Shown here in pieces: positions 49,228 to 56,957 of a stretch of DNA of 64,000 nt. The stretch is from Streptomyces sp. ICBB 8177. Lineage in GTDB: Bacteria; Actinomycetota; Actinomycetes; Streptomycetales; Streptomycetaceae. The DNA lies in assembly GCF_003144095.1 (NCBI RefSeq), contig NZ_NSKH01000018.1:2137541-2201540 (forward strand), given 5' to 3'. Within the stretch, counting starts at the first letter, position 1, and every line of letters starts with the position of its first letter. Under the pieces are notes generated by a model. It was not told where the DNA came from. It did not search any database and saw nothing but the letters and a program-made list of their open reading frames with translations. The translations under genes were made by a program, and so were the position numbers.

Positions 49228-50129
49228 GACTGCTGCTGCTCGGCGCCGACGGATTCCTCGGCCGCCACGTGGCCGAACGCCTGCTGGCCGACCCCGCCGT
49301 CCAGCTCACCGCGCTCGGGCGGCGCGACGACGCGGACGTGCGATTCGACCTGGCCAGCGGCAGCCCCGGCGCGCTCACCCGCTTCCTGGACGCCGTCCAC
49401 CCCGGCGTCGTCGTCAACTGCGCGGGCACCACCCGCGGCGGTGCCCGCGACCTGACCCGGCACAACACCGTCGCGGTCGCCACCGTCTGCGAGGCGCTGC
49501 GCCGCAGCTCCTGCGGGGCCCGGCTGGTCCACGTGGGCTGCGCCGCCGAGTACGGCCCCTCTCCCGCCGGGTCGTCCACCGGCGAGGACGCGGTGCCGCG
49601 CCCCGGCGGCCCGTACGGTGTCAGCAAGCTCGCCGCCACCGAACTCGTCCTCGGCTCCGGACTGGACGCCATCGTGCTGCGGGTCTTCTCGCCGGTCGGC
49701 CCCGGCACGCCGCCCGCCTCGCCGCTGGGCCGCCTCGCGGAGGCGCTGCGCCGGGCGATGCAGAACGGCGACGCCGAGATCAAACTCGGCGGTCTCGGCA
49801 TGCAGCGCGACTTCGTGGACGTGCGCGACGTGGCCCGCGCGGTGCACGCCGCCTCGCTGTCCGCCGCGCAGGGCGTGGTCAACATCGGCACCGGCCGCGC
49901 GGTCCGGCTGCGGGACGCGGTCGCCCACCTGGCCAGGGCGGCGGGTTACGGCGGCGCGCTGCACGAACTGGACGAGCCCGCTGGCCTGTCCGCCCCCTAC
50001 CCGGACGGCTGCGGCGTCTGGCAGCAGGCGGACGTGCGCACCGCCCGCGACCGGCTGGGCTGGCGCCCGCGCATCGCGCTGGACGAGTCGCTGGCCGACA
50101 TCTGGATGGAGGCGGCGTGCCGCATCTGA
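49224..50129 (+). CDS. NAD-dependent epimerase/dehydratase (sugar nucleotide type)
   Basis: A 301-residue short-chain dehydrogenase-fold protein. The cofactor loop is LLGADGFLGRHV (GxxGxxG), and the catalytic pair is in PYGVSKLAATE (Tyr and Lys). It likely epimerises or dehydrates an NDP-sugar for the glycosyltransferase encoded two genes upstream. The start overlaps the stop of an 18-codon frame. The three genes form one compact operon with 76 nt between the last two. Confidence 0.87.
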   Translation: MRLLLLGADGFLGRHVAERLLADPAVQLTALGRRDDADVRFDLASGSPGALTRFLDAVHPGVVVNCAGTTRGGARDLTRHNTVAVATVCEALRRSSCGARLVHVGCAAEYGPSPAGSSTGEDAVPRPGGPYGVSKLAATELVLGSGLDAIVLRVFSPVGPGTPPASPLGRLAEALRRAMQNGDAEIKLGGLGMQRDFVDVRDVARAVHAASLSAAQGVVNIGTGRAVRLRDAVAHLARAAGYGGALHELDEPAGLSAPYPDGCGVWQQADVRTARDRLGWRPRIALDESLADIWMEAACRI

Positions 50130-50272
50130 CCGGCCGGCCGATGCCCGGCATATGAGCGCGAACCGTCTCGCGCTTCGGACCAGGTGTCTCGGAATGCCGA
50201 AGGGCGTGGCAGTGTTACGGAGACAGAACAACCCGTAAGTGAGATCGAATCACCTCGACTAACGGAGTCCCC

Positions 50273-51451
50273 GTGTCGCTGCCACCCCTGGTCGAGCCCG
50301 CCGCAGAGCTGACCGTCGACGAGGTCCGCCGGTACTCCCGTCATCTGATCATCCCGGATGTCGGGATGGACGGGCAGAAGCGGCTGAAGAACGCCAAGGT
50401 GCTGTGCGTGGGCGCCGGCGGACTCGGCTCCCCTGCCCTGATGTACCTCGCCGCGGCCGGTGTGGGCACCCTCGGCATCGTCGAGTTCGACGAGGTCGAC
50501 GAGTCCAACCTGCAACGCCAGATCATCCACAGCCAGGCCGACATCGGCCGCTCCAAGGCGGAGTCCGCCCGCGACACCGTCAAGGGCATCAACCCGTACA
50601 CGAACGTCGTCCTGCACGAGGAGCGCCTGGAAGCCTCCAACGTGATGGAGATCTTCGCCCAGTACGACCTGATCGTGGACGGCACGGACAACTTCGCCAC
50701 CCGCTACCTGGTCAACGACGCGTGCGTGCTGCTGAACAAGCCGTACGTGTGGGGCTCGATCTACCGCTTCGACGGCCAGGCCTCGGTCTTCTGGTCCGAG
50801 TACGGGCCGTGCTACCGCTGCCTGTACCCGGAGCCGCCGCCGCCCGGCATGGTGCCGAGCTGCGCCGAGGGCGGCGTGCTGGGTGTGCTGTGCGCGTCCA
50901 TCGGCTCCATCCAGGTCAACGAGGCGATCAAGGTGCTGACCGGCATCGGCGAGCCGCTGGTCGGCCGTCTGATGATCTACGACGCCCTGGAGATGCAGTA
51001 CCGCCAGGTCAAGGTCCGCAAGGACCCTGAATGCGCGGTCTGCGGCAAGAACCCGACGGTCACCGAGCTGATCGACTACGAGGCGTTCTGCGGCGTGGTG
51101 AGCGAGGAGGCCCAGGAGGCCGCCAAGGACTCCACGATCACGCCGAAGCAGCTCAAGGAGTGGATCGACGCGGGCGAGAGCATCGAGATCATCGACGTGC
51201 GCGAGCCCAACGAGTACGAGATCGTCTCCATCCCGGGCGCGAAGCTGATCCCGAAGAACGAGTTCCTGATGGGCGACGCCCTCCAGGGCCTGCCGCAGGA
51301 CAAGCGCATCGTCCTGCACTGCAAGACCGGCGTGCGCAGCGCCGAGGTGCTGGCGGTGCTGAAGAACGCGGGCTTCGCGGACGCGGTCCACGTCGGCGGC
51401 GGCGTCATCGGCTGGGTCAACCAGATCGAGCCCGACAAGCCGGTCTACTGA
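50273..51451 (+). CDS. moeZ: Adenylyltransferase/sulfurtransferase MoeZ
   Basis: A 392-residue fusion. The ThiF/MoeB domain (~20-255) has the ATP loop GAGGLGSPALMYLAAAGVG, DESNLQRQ, and two zinc Cys pairs (CYRC and CAVC). A rhodanese domain (~290-392) has the persulfide Cys350 in LHCKTGVRS. MoeZ activates ubiquitin-like sulfur carriers (MoaD, ThiS, CysO) by adenylation and gives them a thiocarboxylate for molybdopterin, thiamin and other sulfur-containing products. The GTG start follows CGGAG. It is single and ends in a 20-bp hairpin. Position matches Rv3206c. Confidence 0.95.
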   Translation: MSLPPLVEPAAELTVDEVRRYSRHLIIPDVGMDGQKRLKNAKVLCVGAGGLGSPALMYLAAAGVGTLGIVEFDEVDESNLQRQIIHSQADIGRSKAESARDTVKGINPYTNVVLHEERLEASNVMEIFAQYDLIVDGTDNFATRYLVNDACVLLNKPYVWGSIYRFDGQASVFWSEYGPCYRCLYPEPPPPGMVPSCAEGGVLGVLCASIGSIQVNEAIKVLTGIGEPLVGRLMIYDALEMQYRQVKVRKDPECAVCGKNPTVTELIDYEAFCGVVSEEAQEAAKDSTITPKQLKEWIDAGESIEIIDVREPNEYEIVSIPGAKLIPKNEFLMGDALQGLPQDKRIVLHCKTGVRSAEVLAVLKNAGFADAVHVGGGVIGWVNQIEPDKPVY

Positions 51452-51468
51452 CCGGTCCGGTCCACCTC

Positions 51469-51511
51469 GCGTCGAAGGGCCCGCTCCCCTCGGGAGCGGG
51501 CCCTTCGACGC
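51469..51511. terminator. 20-bp perfect bidirectional terminator after moeZ
   Basis: Two perfectly complementary 20-nt arms beginning GCGTCGAAGGGCCC are separated by 3 nt, between convergent genes. Confidence 0.9.
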
Positions 51512-51523
51512 TTACGGGCGGCC

Positions 51524-52540
51524 TCAGCCTCCGTAGGCCGCCGCCAGTGCGTGGAAGACCTTCTTGGGCTCCCAGGCCATCGACGGGTACGTGGCGCCGC
51601 GCAGGCCGCCGGGCAGGACCTTCACCACGCCGTACGAGGCCATGTCGAGGTCGTGGCGCGGATCGCCCGCCACGTGCGGCAGCTCGAACCCGGCGAAGGT
51701 GAACCAGAACGCGGCTTCCACGCCCTCGCGCTCGAAGACCTCCAGCACCTCCTGGAAGTACCGCACCTGCTCGTCCTCGTCGCGCACCGGGTCGCCGGTC
51801 AGGGACGGCGGCTCGGTGCCGCGGTCGACGATCATCCAGCCGGTGCCGCCGCGCTCGCCCGCGCCCCGGTAGCCGCAGCAGCCGAACTCGGTGACCGCGA
51901 CCGGTTTGCCGTGCCGGAACATCGCCCGCACCTCGTCCCGGAAGCGGTCCGCGTTGTGCCCGCCCCGGTACGCGTCGGCCGCCACGAGGTCGAACGGCCC
52001 CCAGTCGACGTCCTCCCAGGTCCCGGCCGCGTAGGTGATCCGGCCGCCGAACCGCTGCCGCGCGTCGGCGACGACGTCGGCGAGGAACGCGTTGAGCCGG
52101 CCGGGGATGTCGCGGAACGCGGACCAGTCGCGCGGGTTGTTGGTGGTCAGCGCCGCGATCCGGTCGTAGACGGTGGCGCCGGGCAGGAACCCGGAGGCGA
52201 ACAGGGACAGTTCGCAGCCGGTCACCAGCACCACCTCGGCGCCGCCGCGCCGGATCTCCTCCGCCCGCCGCGCGCAGTCGGCGAAGAACGGCCGCAGTCG
52301 GTCGGCGGTCAGCTCGCAGGGGAACGGCGCGAACCAGACCTCGAGACCGACGGCCGCCGCGTGCCGCGCGGCGGCCGTCAGCCGTTCCGGGTCTCCACCG
52401 GAGATGCGCACCGCCGTGCAGTGCAGATCGGAGGCGATGATCCGCATCTCCTGCGCGACCACGTCCGGGTCGAAGGTGGTGCGGGACAGCTCACCGCCGG
52501 GACGGAAGCCGGTGTCGTAGTTGATGCCCTTGCCGCGCAT
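51524..52540 (-). CDS. Putative glycoside-hydrolase-like TIM-barrel protein
   Basis: A 338-residue soluble protein. The sequence (MRGKGINYDTGF, then DLHCTAVRISGGDPERL, LEVWFAPFPCELTADRLRPFFADCA, GGAEVVLVTGCELSLFASGF, ITYAAGTWEDVDWGPFDLVAADAYRG, KPVAVTEFGCCGYRGAGE and AAFWFTFAGF) follows the strand spacing of a glycoside-hydrolase TIM barrel, with Glu in GCELSL and TEFGCC as possible catalytic acids. Similar streptomycete proteins are sometimes labelled abortive infection protein, which I cannot support from sequence. No signal peptide, so it acts in the cytosol. The ATG follows GAGGAAGACC. Confidence 0.7.
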   Translation of the reverse strand: MRGKGINYDTGFRPGGELSRTTFDPDVVAQEMRIIASDLHCTAVRISGGDPERLTAAARHAAAVGLEVWFAPFPCELTADRLRPFFADCARRAEEIRRGGAEVVLVTGCELSLFASGFLPGATVYDRIAALTTNNPRDWSAFRDIPGRLNAFLADVVADARQRFGGRITYAAGTWEDVDWGPFDLVAADAYRGGHNADRFRDEVRAMFRHGKPVAVTEFGCCGYRGAGERGGTGWMIVDRGTEPPSLTGDPVRDEDEQVRYFQEVLEVFEREGVEAAFWFTFAGFELPHVAGDPRHDLDMASYGVVKVLPGGLRGATYPSMAWEPKKVFHALAAAYGG

Positions 52541-52593
52541 GGTCTTCCTCGGGTGGTCGCTTCGCCGTGCCGCGATCGTTTGCTGACGATGTG

Positions 52594-53349
52594 TCAGGCA
52601 GCCTCGGGCAGCCGGGTGTTGTCGGCGCCCGCCTTCTCCCGTTCCTGCCGCTTGGAAGCGGCGTCGGCCTCGGACTCGACCATCTTCTCCATCGGGTCCG
52701 CCGCGACCTGGCCGATCACGATGGCCGCGCCGATCGCCACGATGGTCAGCACCGTGCCCAGCCAGACCATGGTCGACACCGGCAGGGTGAAGGCACCGAT
52801 GAGCCGGGCCACACACTCCACCAGCAGCGAACCGCCCCAGATCACGCTGAACAGCCGCTCCAGCCGCTGGAAACGGGTGGAGGTGGCGGCCAGGTGGTCC
52901 CACACGGCGACCTTCGCCGCCTGCCCCTTGGTGATCATCGGCTTCAGACCGGCCGACATCAGCGGCTTGGAACCGAACGCGGAGACCAGGATCGCGATCC
53001 CGATCACGCTGCTGACCCCGGAGTCCTTGGCCAGCATGATGCGCGGGTTGCCGGTGACGAAGCTCAGCGCGATACCGATCACGTTGACCGCCAGCATCAG
53101 CGCGGCCAGGCCGTTGACCCGCCGGTCCCTGATCAGGGAGAAGACGGTGCGCGCGGCCGGCACGACGCTGCTGAGCGCCAGCGACAGCACCAGGCCGACG
53201 CCGAAGCCGTCGTGCAGCGCGTAGTACGACCCCAGCGGGATCGCGATGTCGAGGACGAGGGGCATGAGGTTGTTGACCAGCTCGTTGCCGGCCGCGCCGT
53301 CGGACGTGGCGCCGGCCTGGGGGGTGACCTTGGTGGGGGACTCGGACAT
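52594..53349 (-). CDS. VC0807-like integral membrane protein
   Basis: A 251-residue protein with about six membrane helices, including LMPLVLDIAIPLGSYYALH, VGLVLSLALSSVVPAARTVF, NGLAALMLAVNVIGIALSF and PVSTMVWLGTVLTIVAIGAAIVIG, and a charged C-terminus. It resembles the VC0807 family, whose function is unknown. It begins MSESPTK. It lies 53 nt upstream of the TIM-barrel gene on the same strand, so the two may be co-transcribed. Confidence 0.75.
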   Translation of the reverse strand: MSESPTKVTPQAGATSDGAAGNELVNNLMPLVLDIAIPLGSYYALHDGFGVGLVLSLALSSVVPAARTVFSLIRDRRVNGLAALMLAVNVIGIALSFVTGNPRIMLAKDSGVSSVIGIAILVSAFGSKPLMSAGLKPMITKGQAAKVAVWDHLAATSTRFQRLERLFSVIWGGSLLVECVARLIGAFTLPVSTMVWLGTVLTIVAIGAAIVIGQVAADPMEKMVESEADAASKRQEREKAGADNTRLPEAA

Positions 53350-53571
53350 CTCAGCCGCCTCCGCTGTGGTGGGCTCGCGGCCTTCGCCGGGCCGCCGTCG
53401 GTTTCGCAGGACCAGGTTCGCGGAGGACGGGGCGCGTGCGGCAGTGTCGTCGCTCCATGGCTCGCCAGTACAAATGTCACAGGTCGCGCGCGGGTGGAGC
53501 GGCGCTCGAACCGGGGCGCGGGGCGGGGGAGCGGGGTCGGTTTCCGGCCATGCGCGGCGGCCCGTGCCGGT

Positions 53572-55587
53572 CTACAGCGCGACGAGGGTGATCTCGGTCG
53601 CCTTCACGCTCACCCAGACCTCCTGGCCGTCCGCCAGGCCCAGGTCGGCCGCGGCGGCGGTGGTGATCTCGGCGATGGCGTCCAGCCCGCGCGCCTCGCC
53701 CAGCGCGGTCGCCAGCACCCGCACCCGGCCGCCGAGCGCGGTCAGCTCCCGCACGCGCGCGGACCACACGTTGCGCGGGCTGCCCTCGGGCCGGTCCCGG
53801 TGCAGCGCGACCGCCTCAGGGCCGACCACGGCCAGCGCGGCGCGGCCGTCCGCGTCCTGCGGTGCCTCGGCGGCCACCAGCCGCGCGCCACCGGGCAGGC
53901 GCAGCTCGGCGCCCGCCAGCGTGCCGGTCCAGGCGTTGCGGCCCAGCATCCGGGCCACCCAGGGCGAGCGGGGGTGCCGGGCGACCTCGGCGGGCGGCGC
54001 GTACTGCACCTGGCGGCCGCTGTCGAGCACCAGCACCTGATCGGCGAGCGACACCGCCTCGACGGGGTCGTGGGTGACGATCAGGCACACCCCGGCGAAC
54101 CCGGCCAGGTGCTCGCGCAGCGTGTGCCGCACGTGCGCCCGGGTGGTCTGGTCGAGGGCGGCCAGTGGCTCGTCCAGCAGCAGCAGCCGCGGCCGGGCCG
54201 CCAACGCCCGCGCCAGCGCGACCCGTTGGGCCTGCCCGCCGGACAGCCGGCCCGGCTTGCGGCGCGCCAGCGGCCCGACGCCGAGCCGCTCCAGCCAGTC
54301 CAGCGCCAGCGCCCGCGCCTCCTTGCGCGGCACGCCCTGCGCCCGCAGCCCGTACGCGGTGTTGGACAGCGCCGTCAGATGCGGGAACAGCGCGCCGTCC
54401 TGCGGCACCCACGCCACCCCGCGCCGGTGCGGCGCCTGCCGTGCGGCGTCCACCTCACCCAGCCGCAGCGTCTCGGTGCGCGAGAGCGGGGTCAGGCCCA
54501 GCAGCGCCCGCAGCAACGTGGTCTTGCCCGCGCCGTTCGGGCCGACGACGGCGATCGTGGTGCCGGGCGGGGCGGACAGCGACAGCCGCGTGTACCCGGT
54601 GACCTCGGCGGCCAGCGGCCACGGCGTCGCCTCGACGGGGCCCGCGGGTGCGCCGTCCGGCCGCTCGGCCAGGGCCCCGGCACCTGCCGGGCTCCCACCC
54701 GCGTCCCCGGCCGGGTCCTGCGCCCGCCCGGCGGCGGCCGGACGCGTCCCGGTCCACCGGCCGCGCAGCACCAGCAGCACCGCCATCGCCACCGCGAGCA
54801 GCAGCAGGGAGACGGCGGTGGCGCCCTGCGGGTCGTCCTGGAGCATCAGGTAGACCTGCAACGGCAGGGTCTGGGTGACGCCCGGCAGGTTGCCCGCGAA
54901 GGTGATCGTGGCACCGAACTCGCCCAGCGCCCGCGCCCAGCACAGCGCGGCGCCCGCCACCAGGCCCGGCGCCGTCATCGGCAGCGTAACCGTCCAGAAA
55001 GCGCGCAACGGCCGCGCGCCCAGCGAGGCGGCGGTCTCCTCGTAGCGCGGGTGCAGGGCGGCGAGCGTGCCCTCCAGGCTGATGACCAGGAACGGCATCG
55101 CCACGAACGCCGCCGCGACCACCGCGCCCTTGGTGGTGAACGGCAGCGTCAGGCCGAACCAGTCCTGCAGCAGGGAGCCGATGACACCGTTGCGGCCGAA
55201 GCCCATCAGCAGCGCCACACCGCCCACGGTCGGCGGCAGCACCATCGGCAGCATCACCAGCGCCCGCACCAGCGTCTTGCCGGGGAAGTCCACCCGCGCC
55301 AGCACCCACGCCAGCGGCACCCCGAACAGCAGCGACAGGCCCAGCGCCGAGAAGGACACGGTCAGCGAGAGGCTGAAGGCCTGCCGCACCTCGGGCGCGG
55401 TCAGCTCGGACCACAGGCTCGACCACGGAGTGCGCACCAGGACACCGGCCAGCGGCAGCGCGAGGAAGACGACCGCCGCCGACGCGGGGAGGGCGAGGGC
55501 GATCGGCGGACGTCCGGCCCGGCCCGCCGCCCGCCGCCTCACGCGGGGCGCGGCGGGCGGCGCTGCCGCCGGCCGGCTGCCGGTCAC
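53572..55587 (-). CDS. Fused molybdate ABC transporter permease and ATPase (ModBC)
   Basis: A 671-residue protein joining two usually separate subunits. Residues ~25-280 are a ModB-type permease with about six helices and the EAA loop EETAASLGARPLRAFWTVTLPMTAP. After a ~50-residue linker, ~330-535 form the ModC ATPase (Walker A GPNGAGKTT, signature LSGGQAQRVAL, Walker B LLLLDEPLAALD). The C-terminal ~110 residues are a TOBE/Mop-type molybdate-binding region (ELTALGGRVRVLATALGEARG and SVKATEITLVAL). It imports molybdate bound by ModA. The GTG start overlaps the modA stop (GTGA). Confidence 0.93.
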   Translation of the reverse strand: MTGSRPAAAPPAAPRVRRRAAGRAGRPPIALALPASAAVVFLALPLAGVLVRTPWSSLWSELTAPEVRQAFSLSLTVSFSALGLSLLFGVPLAWVLARVDFPGKTLVRALVMLPMVLPPTVGGVALLMGFGRNGVIGSLLQDWFGLTLPFTTKGAVVAAAFVAMPFLVISLEGTLAALHPRYEETAASLGARPLRAFWTVTLPMTAPGLVAGAALCWARALGEFGATITFAGNLPGVTQTLPLQVYLMLQDDPQGATAVSLLLLAVAMAVLLVLRGRWTGTRPAAAGRAQDPAGDAGGSPAGAGALAERPDGAPAGPVEATPWPLAAEVTGYTRLSLSAPPGTTIAVVGPNGAGKTTLLRALLGLTPLSRTETLRLGEVDAARQAPHRRGVAWVPQDGALFPHLTALSNTAYGLRAQGVPRKEARALALDWLERLGVGPLARRKPGRLSGGQAQRVALARALAARPRLLLLDEPLAALDQTTRAHVRHTLREHLAGFAGVCLIVTHDPVEAVSLADQVLVLDSGRQVQYAPPAEVARHPRSPWVARMLGRNAWTGTLAGAELRLPGGARLVAAEAPQDADGRAALAVVGPEAVALHRDRPEGSPRNVWSARVRELTALGGRVRVLATALGEARGLDAIAEITTAAAADLGLADGQEVWVSVKATEITLVAL

Positions 55588-56387
55588 GGCTGCTGGAAGC
55601 CGTAGGTGCGCAGGATCGACTGGCCCTGGGAGGACGCCAGGAAGCTCACGAACGCGGCCGCGTCCGCCTTGTTCCTGGAGCTGTCCAGGGTCGCCGCCGG
55701 GTAGGAGGCGATGGAGTTCTGGCCGTCCGGGATGGTCACCGTCGCGACCTTGCCCTTGGCGCCCTCGGCGTCGGTGACGTAGACGATGCCCGCGTCGGCC
55801 TCGCCGAGTTCCACCTTGCTGAGCACGGCGGTCACCGAGGTCTCCTGGGAGACGGGGTGCACGGTGACGTGCTGGGCCTTGAGGACCTTGTCCCCGTAGT
55901 TGCCGACCGGCACCTGGGGCGCCGCCAACACCACCTTCAGGCTCGACTTCGACAGGTCGCTCAGCCCGGTGACCTTCTTCGGGTTGCCCGGCGGGGTGAC
56001 GATGGTCAGCCGGTTCCTGGCGAAGACCGTCGGGCTGCCGGTCTCGGCCTCGACCCCCGCCATGGTCTTGGTGTCGGCGGTGGCCAGCACGTCGGCCGGC
56101 ACGCCCTGCTTGACCTGCGCGGCCAGGTCCTGCGACCCGGCGAAGGAGAAGCGCACCGTGGTGCCCGGGTGCGCCTTCTCGTACGCGGCGCCCTCGGCCT
56201 TGAAGACGTTGTCGAGGGAGGCGGCGGCCAGCACGGTCAGCGTGACCTTCTTGCCGGAGGCCCCCGAGTCGCCGGGCGAACCCGACGCGTGGGAGGAGGA
56301 CTTGCTGCCGCCGCAGGCGGCCAGCGGCAGGACGAGGGCGGCGGCCACCGCGGGCAGGGCCGCACGGCGGACGAGGGTGGAGGACAT
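55584..56387 (-). CDS. modA: Molybdate-binding lipoprotein ModA
   Basis: A 267-residue periplasmic-type binding protein with a lipoprotein signal ending at C25 (LPLAACGG). Family landmarks are LTVLAAASLDNVFKAEGAAYE (oxyanion-binding Ser), FAGSQDLAAQVKQGVPADVLATAD (second Ser) and GEADAGIVYVTDAEGAKGKV. It binds MoO4 2- (or WO4 2-) outside the cell and delivers it to the ModBC fusion. The ATG follows GGAGACTCC. With moeZ 4 kb away, the region is rich in molybdenum-cofactor functions. Confidence 0.95.
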   Translation of the reverse strand: MSSTLVRRAALPAVAAALVLPLAACGGSKSSSHASGSPGDSGASGKKVTLTVLAAASLDNVFKAEGAAYEKAHPGTTVRFSFAGSQDLAAQVKQGVPADVLATADTKTMAGVEAETGSPTVFARNRLTIVTPPGNPKKVTGLSDLSKSSLKVVLAAPQVPVGNYGDKVLKAQHVTVHPVSQETSVTAVLSKVELGEADAGIVYVTDAEGAKGKVATVTIPDGQNSIASYPAATLDSSRNKADAAAFVSFLASSQGQSILRTYGFQQP

Positions 56388-56416
56388 TGGAGTCTCCGTC
56401 AGGCTTCGGGACCAGC

Positions 56417-56821
56417 TCAGGCGCGGTCGATGTGGACGTTGGTGGACTTCACGCGGGCGATGGCTTCCATGCCCACTTCGAAGCCCAGTTCCTCGACGGC
56501 CTCGCGGGTGAGGAGGGAGACGAGGCGATGCGGACCCGCTTGGATCTCCACCTGGGCGGCGACGTCCCCGAGCTTCACGGCGGTGATGATGCCGGGGAAC
56601 GCGTTGCGCACCGAGGTGTACGAGCCGTCCGAGTCCTCGGCACTCGCCTCCTCGGCGAGCGTGACCGAGAAGGCGGCGAGGTCACGGCCGTCGATCAGCC
56701 GCTTGCCCGAGTCGTCCCGGTGGGTACGGATCCGGCCCGCGTCCGCCCACCGGCGGGCGGTGTCAGGGCTGACGCCGAGCAGACGCGCTGCCTGGCCGAT
56801 GGTGTAGGACCGCATGGGCAT
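56417..56821 (-). CDS. Molybdate-responsive regulator with HTH and Mop/TOBE domain
   Basis: A 134-residue protein. The start (SYTIGQAARLLGVSPDTARRWADAGRI) is a MerR/excisionase-type winged helix; residues ~68-134 are a Mop/TOBE domain (RNAFPGIITAVKLGDVAAQVEIQAGPHRLVSLLTREAVEEL, ending VKSTNVHI). Such proteins bind oxyanions and DNA and act like a compact ModE. It is 29 nt upstream of modA and is probably the first gene of the operon. ATG 56821 or 56815 may be used. A 10-bp inverted repeat upstream may be its operator. Confidence 0.88.
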   Translation of the reverse strand: MPMRSYTIGQAARLLGVSPDTARRWADAGRIRTHRDDSGKRLIDGRDLAAFSVTLAEEASAEDSDGSYTSVRNAFPGIITAVKLGDVAAQVEIQAGPHRLVSLLTREAVEELGFEVGMEAIARVKSTNVHIDRA

Positions 56822-56840
56822 GGACGTTAGAGGCGGCCCC

Positions 56841-56884
56841 TCGCATCTGCAAGCAAGTTCGGTCGATGGGCCCGGCAGATGCGA
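56841..56884. promoter_or_regulatory. Inverted repeat upstream of the molybdate regulator
   Basis: TCGCATCTGC (56841-56850) and GCAGATGCGA (56875-56884) are perfect 10-nt complements separated by 24 nt, 20-63 nt before the start codon. The spacing suits two half-sites for a dimeric regulator. Confidence 0.55.
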
Positions 56885-56957
56885 CGGTCGTTGTACGAAT
56901 CTACGGACGATCAGCGGGGCTGGCCGCAGCGGTGGTGGCCGCGGCCCGCCGCGATCG

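Noticed and set aside
51524-52540. Abortive phage infection defence gene
   Set aside because: Such a label exists for similar proteins, but the visible sequence fits a glycoside-hydrolase-type barrel and no defence gene is nearby.
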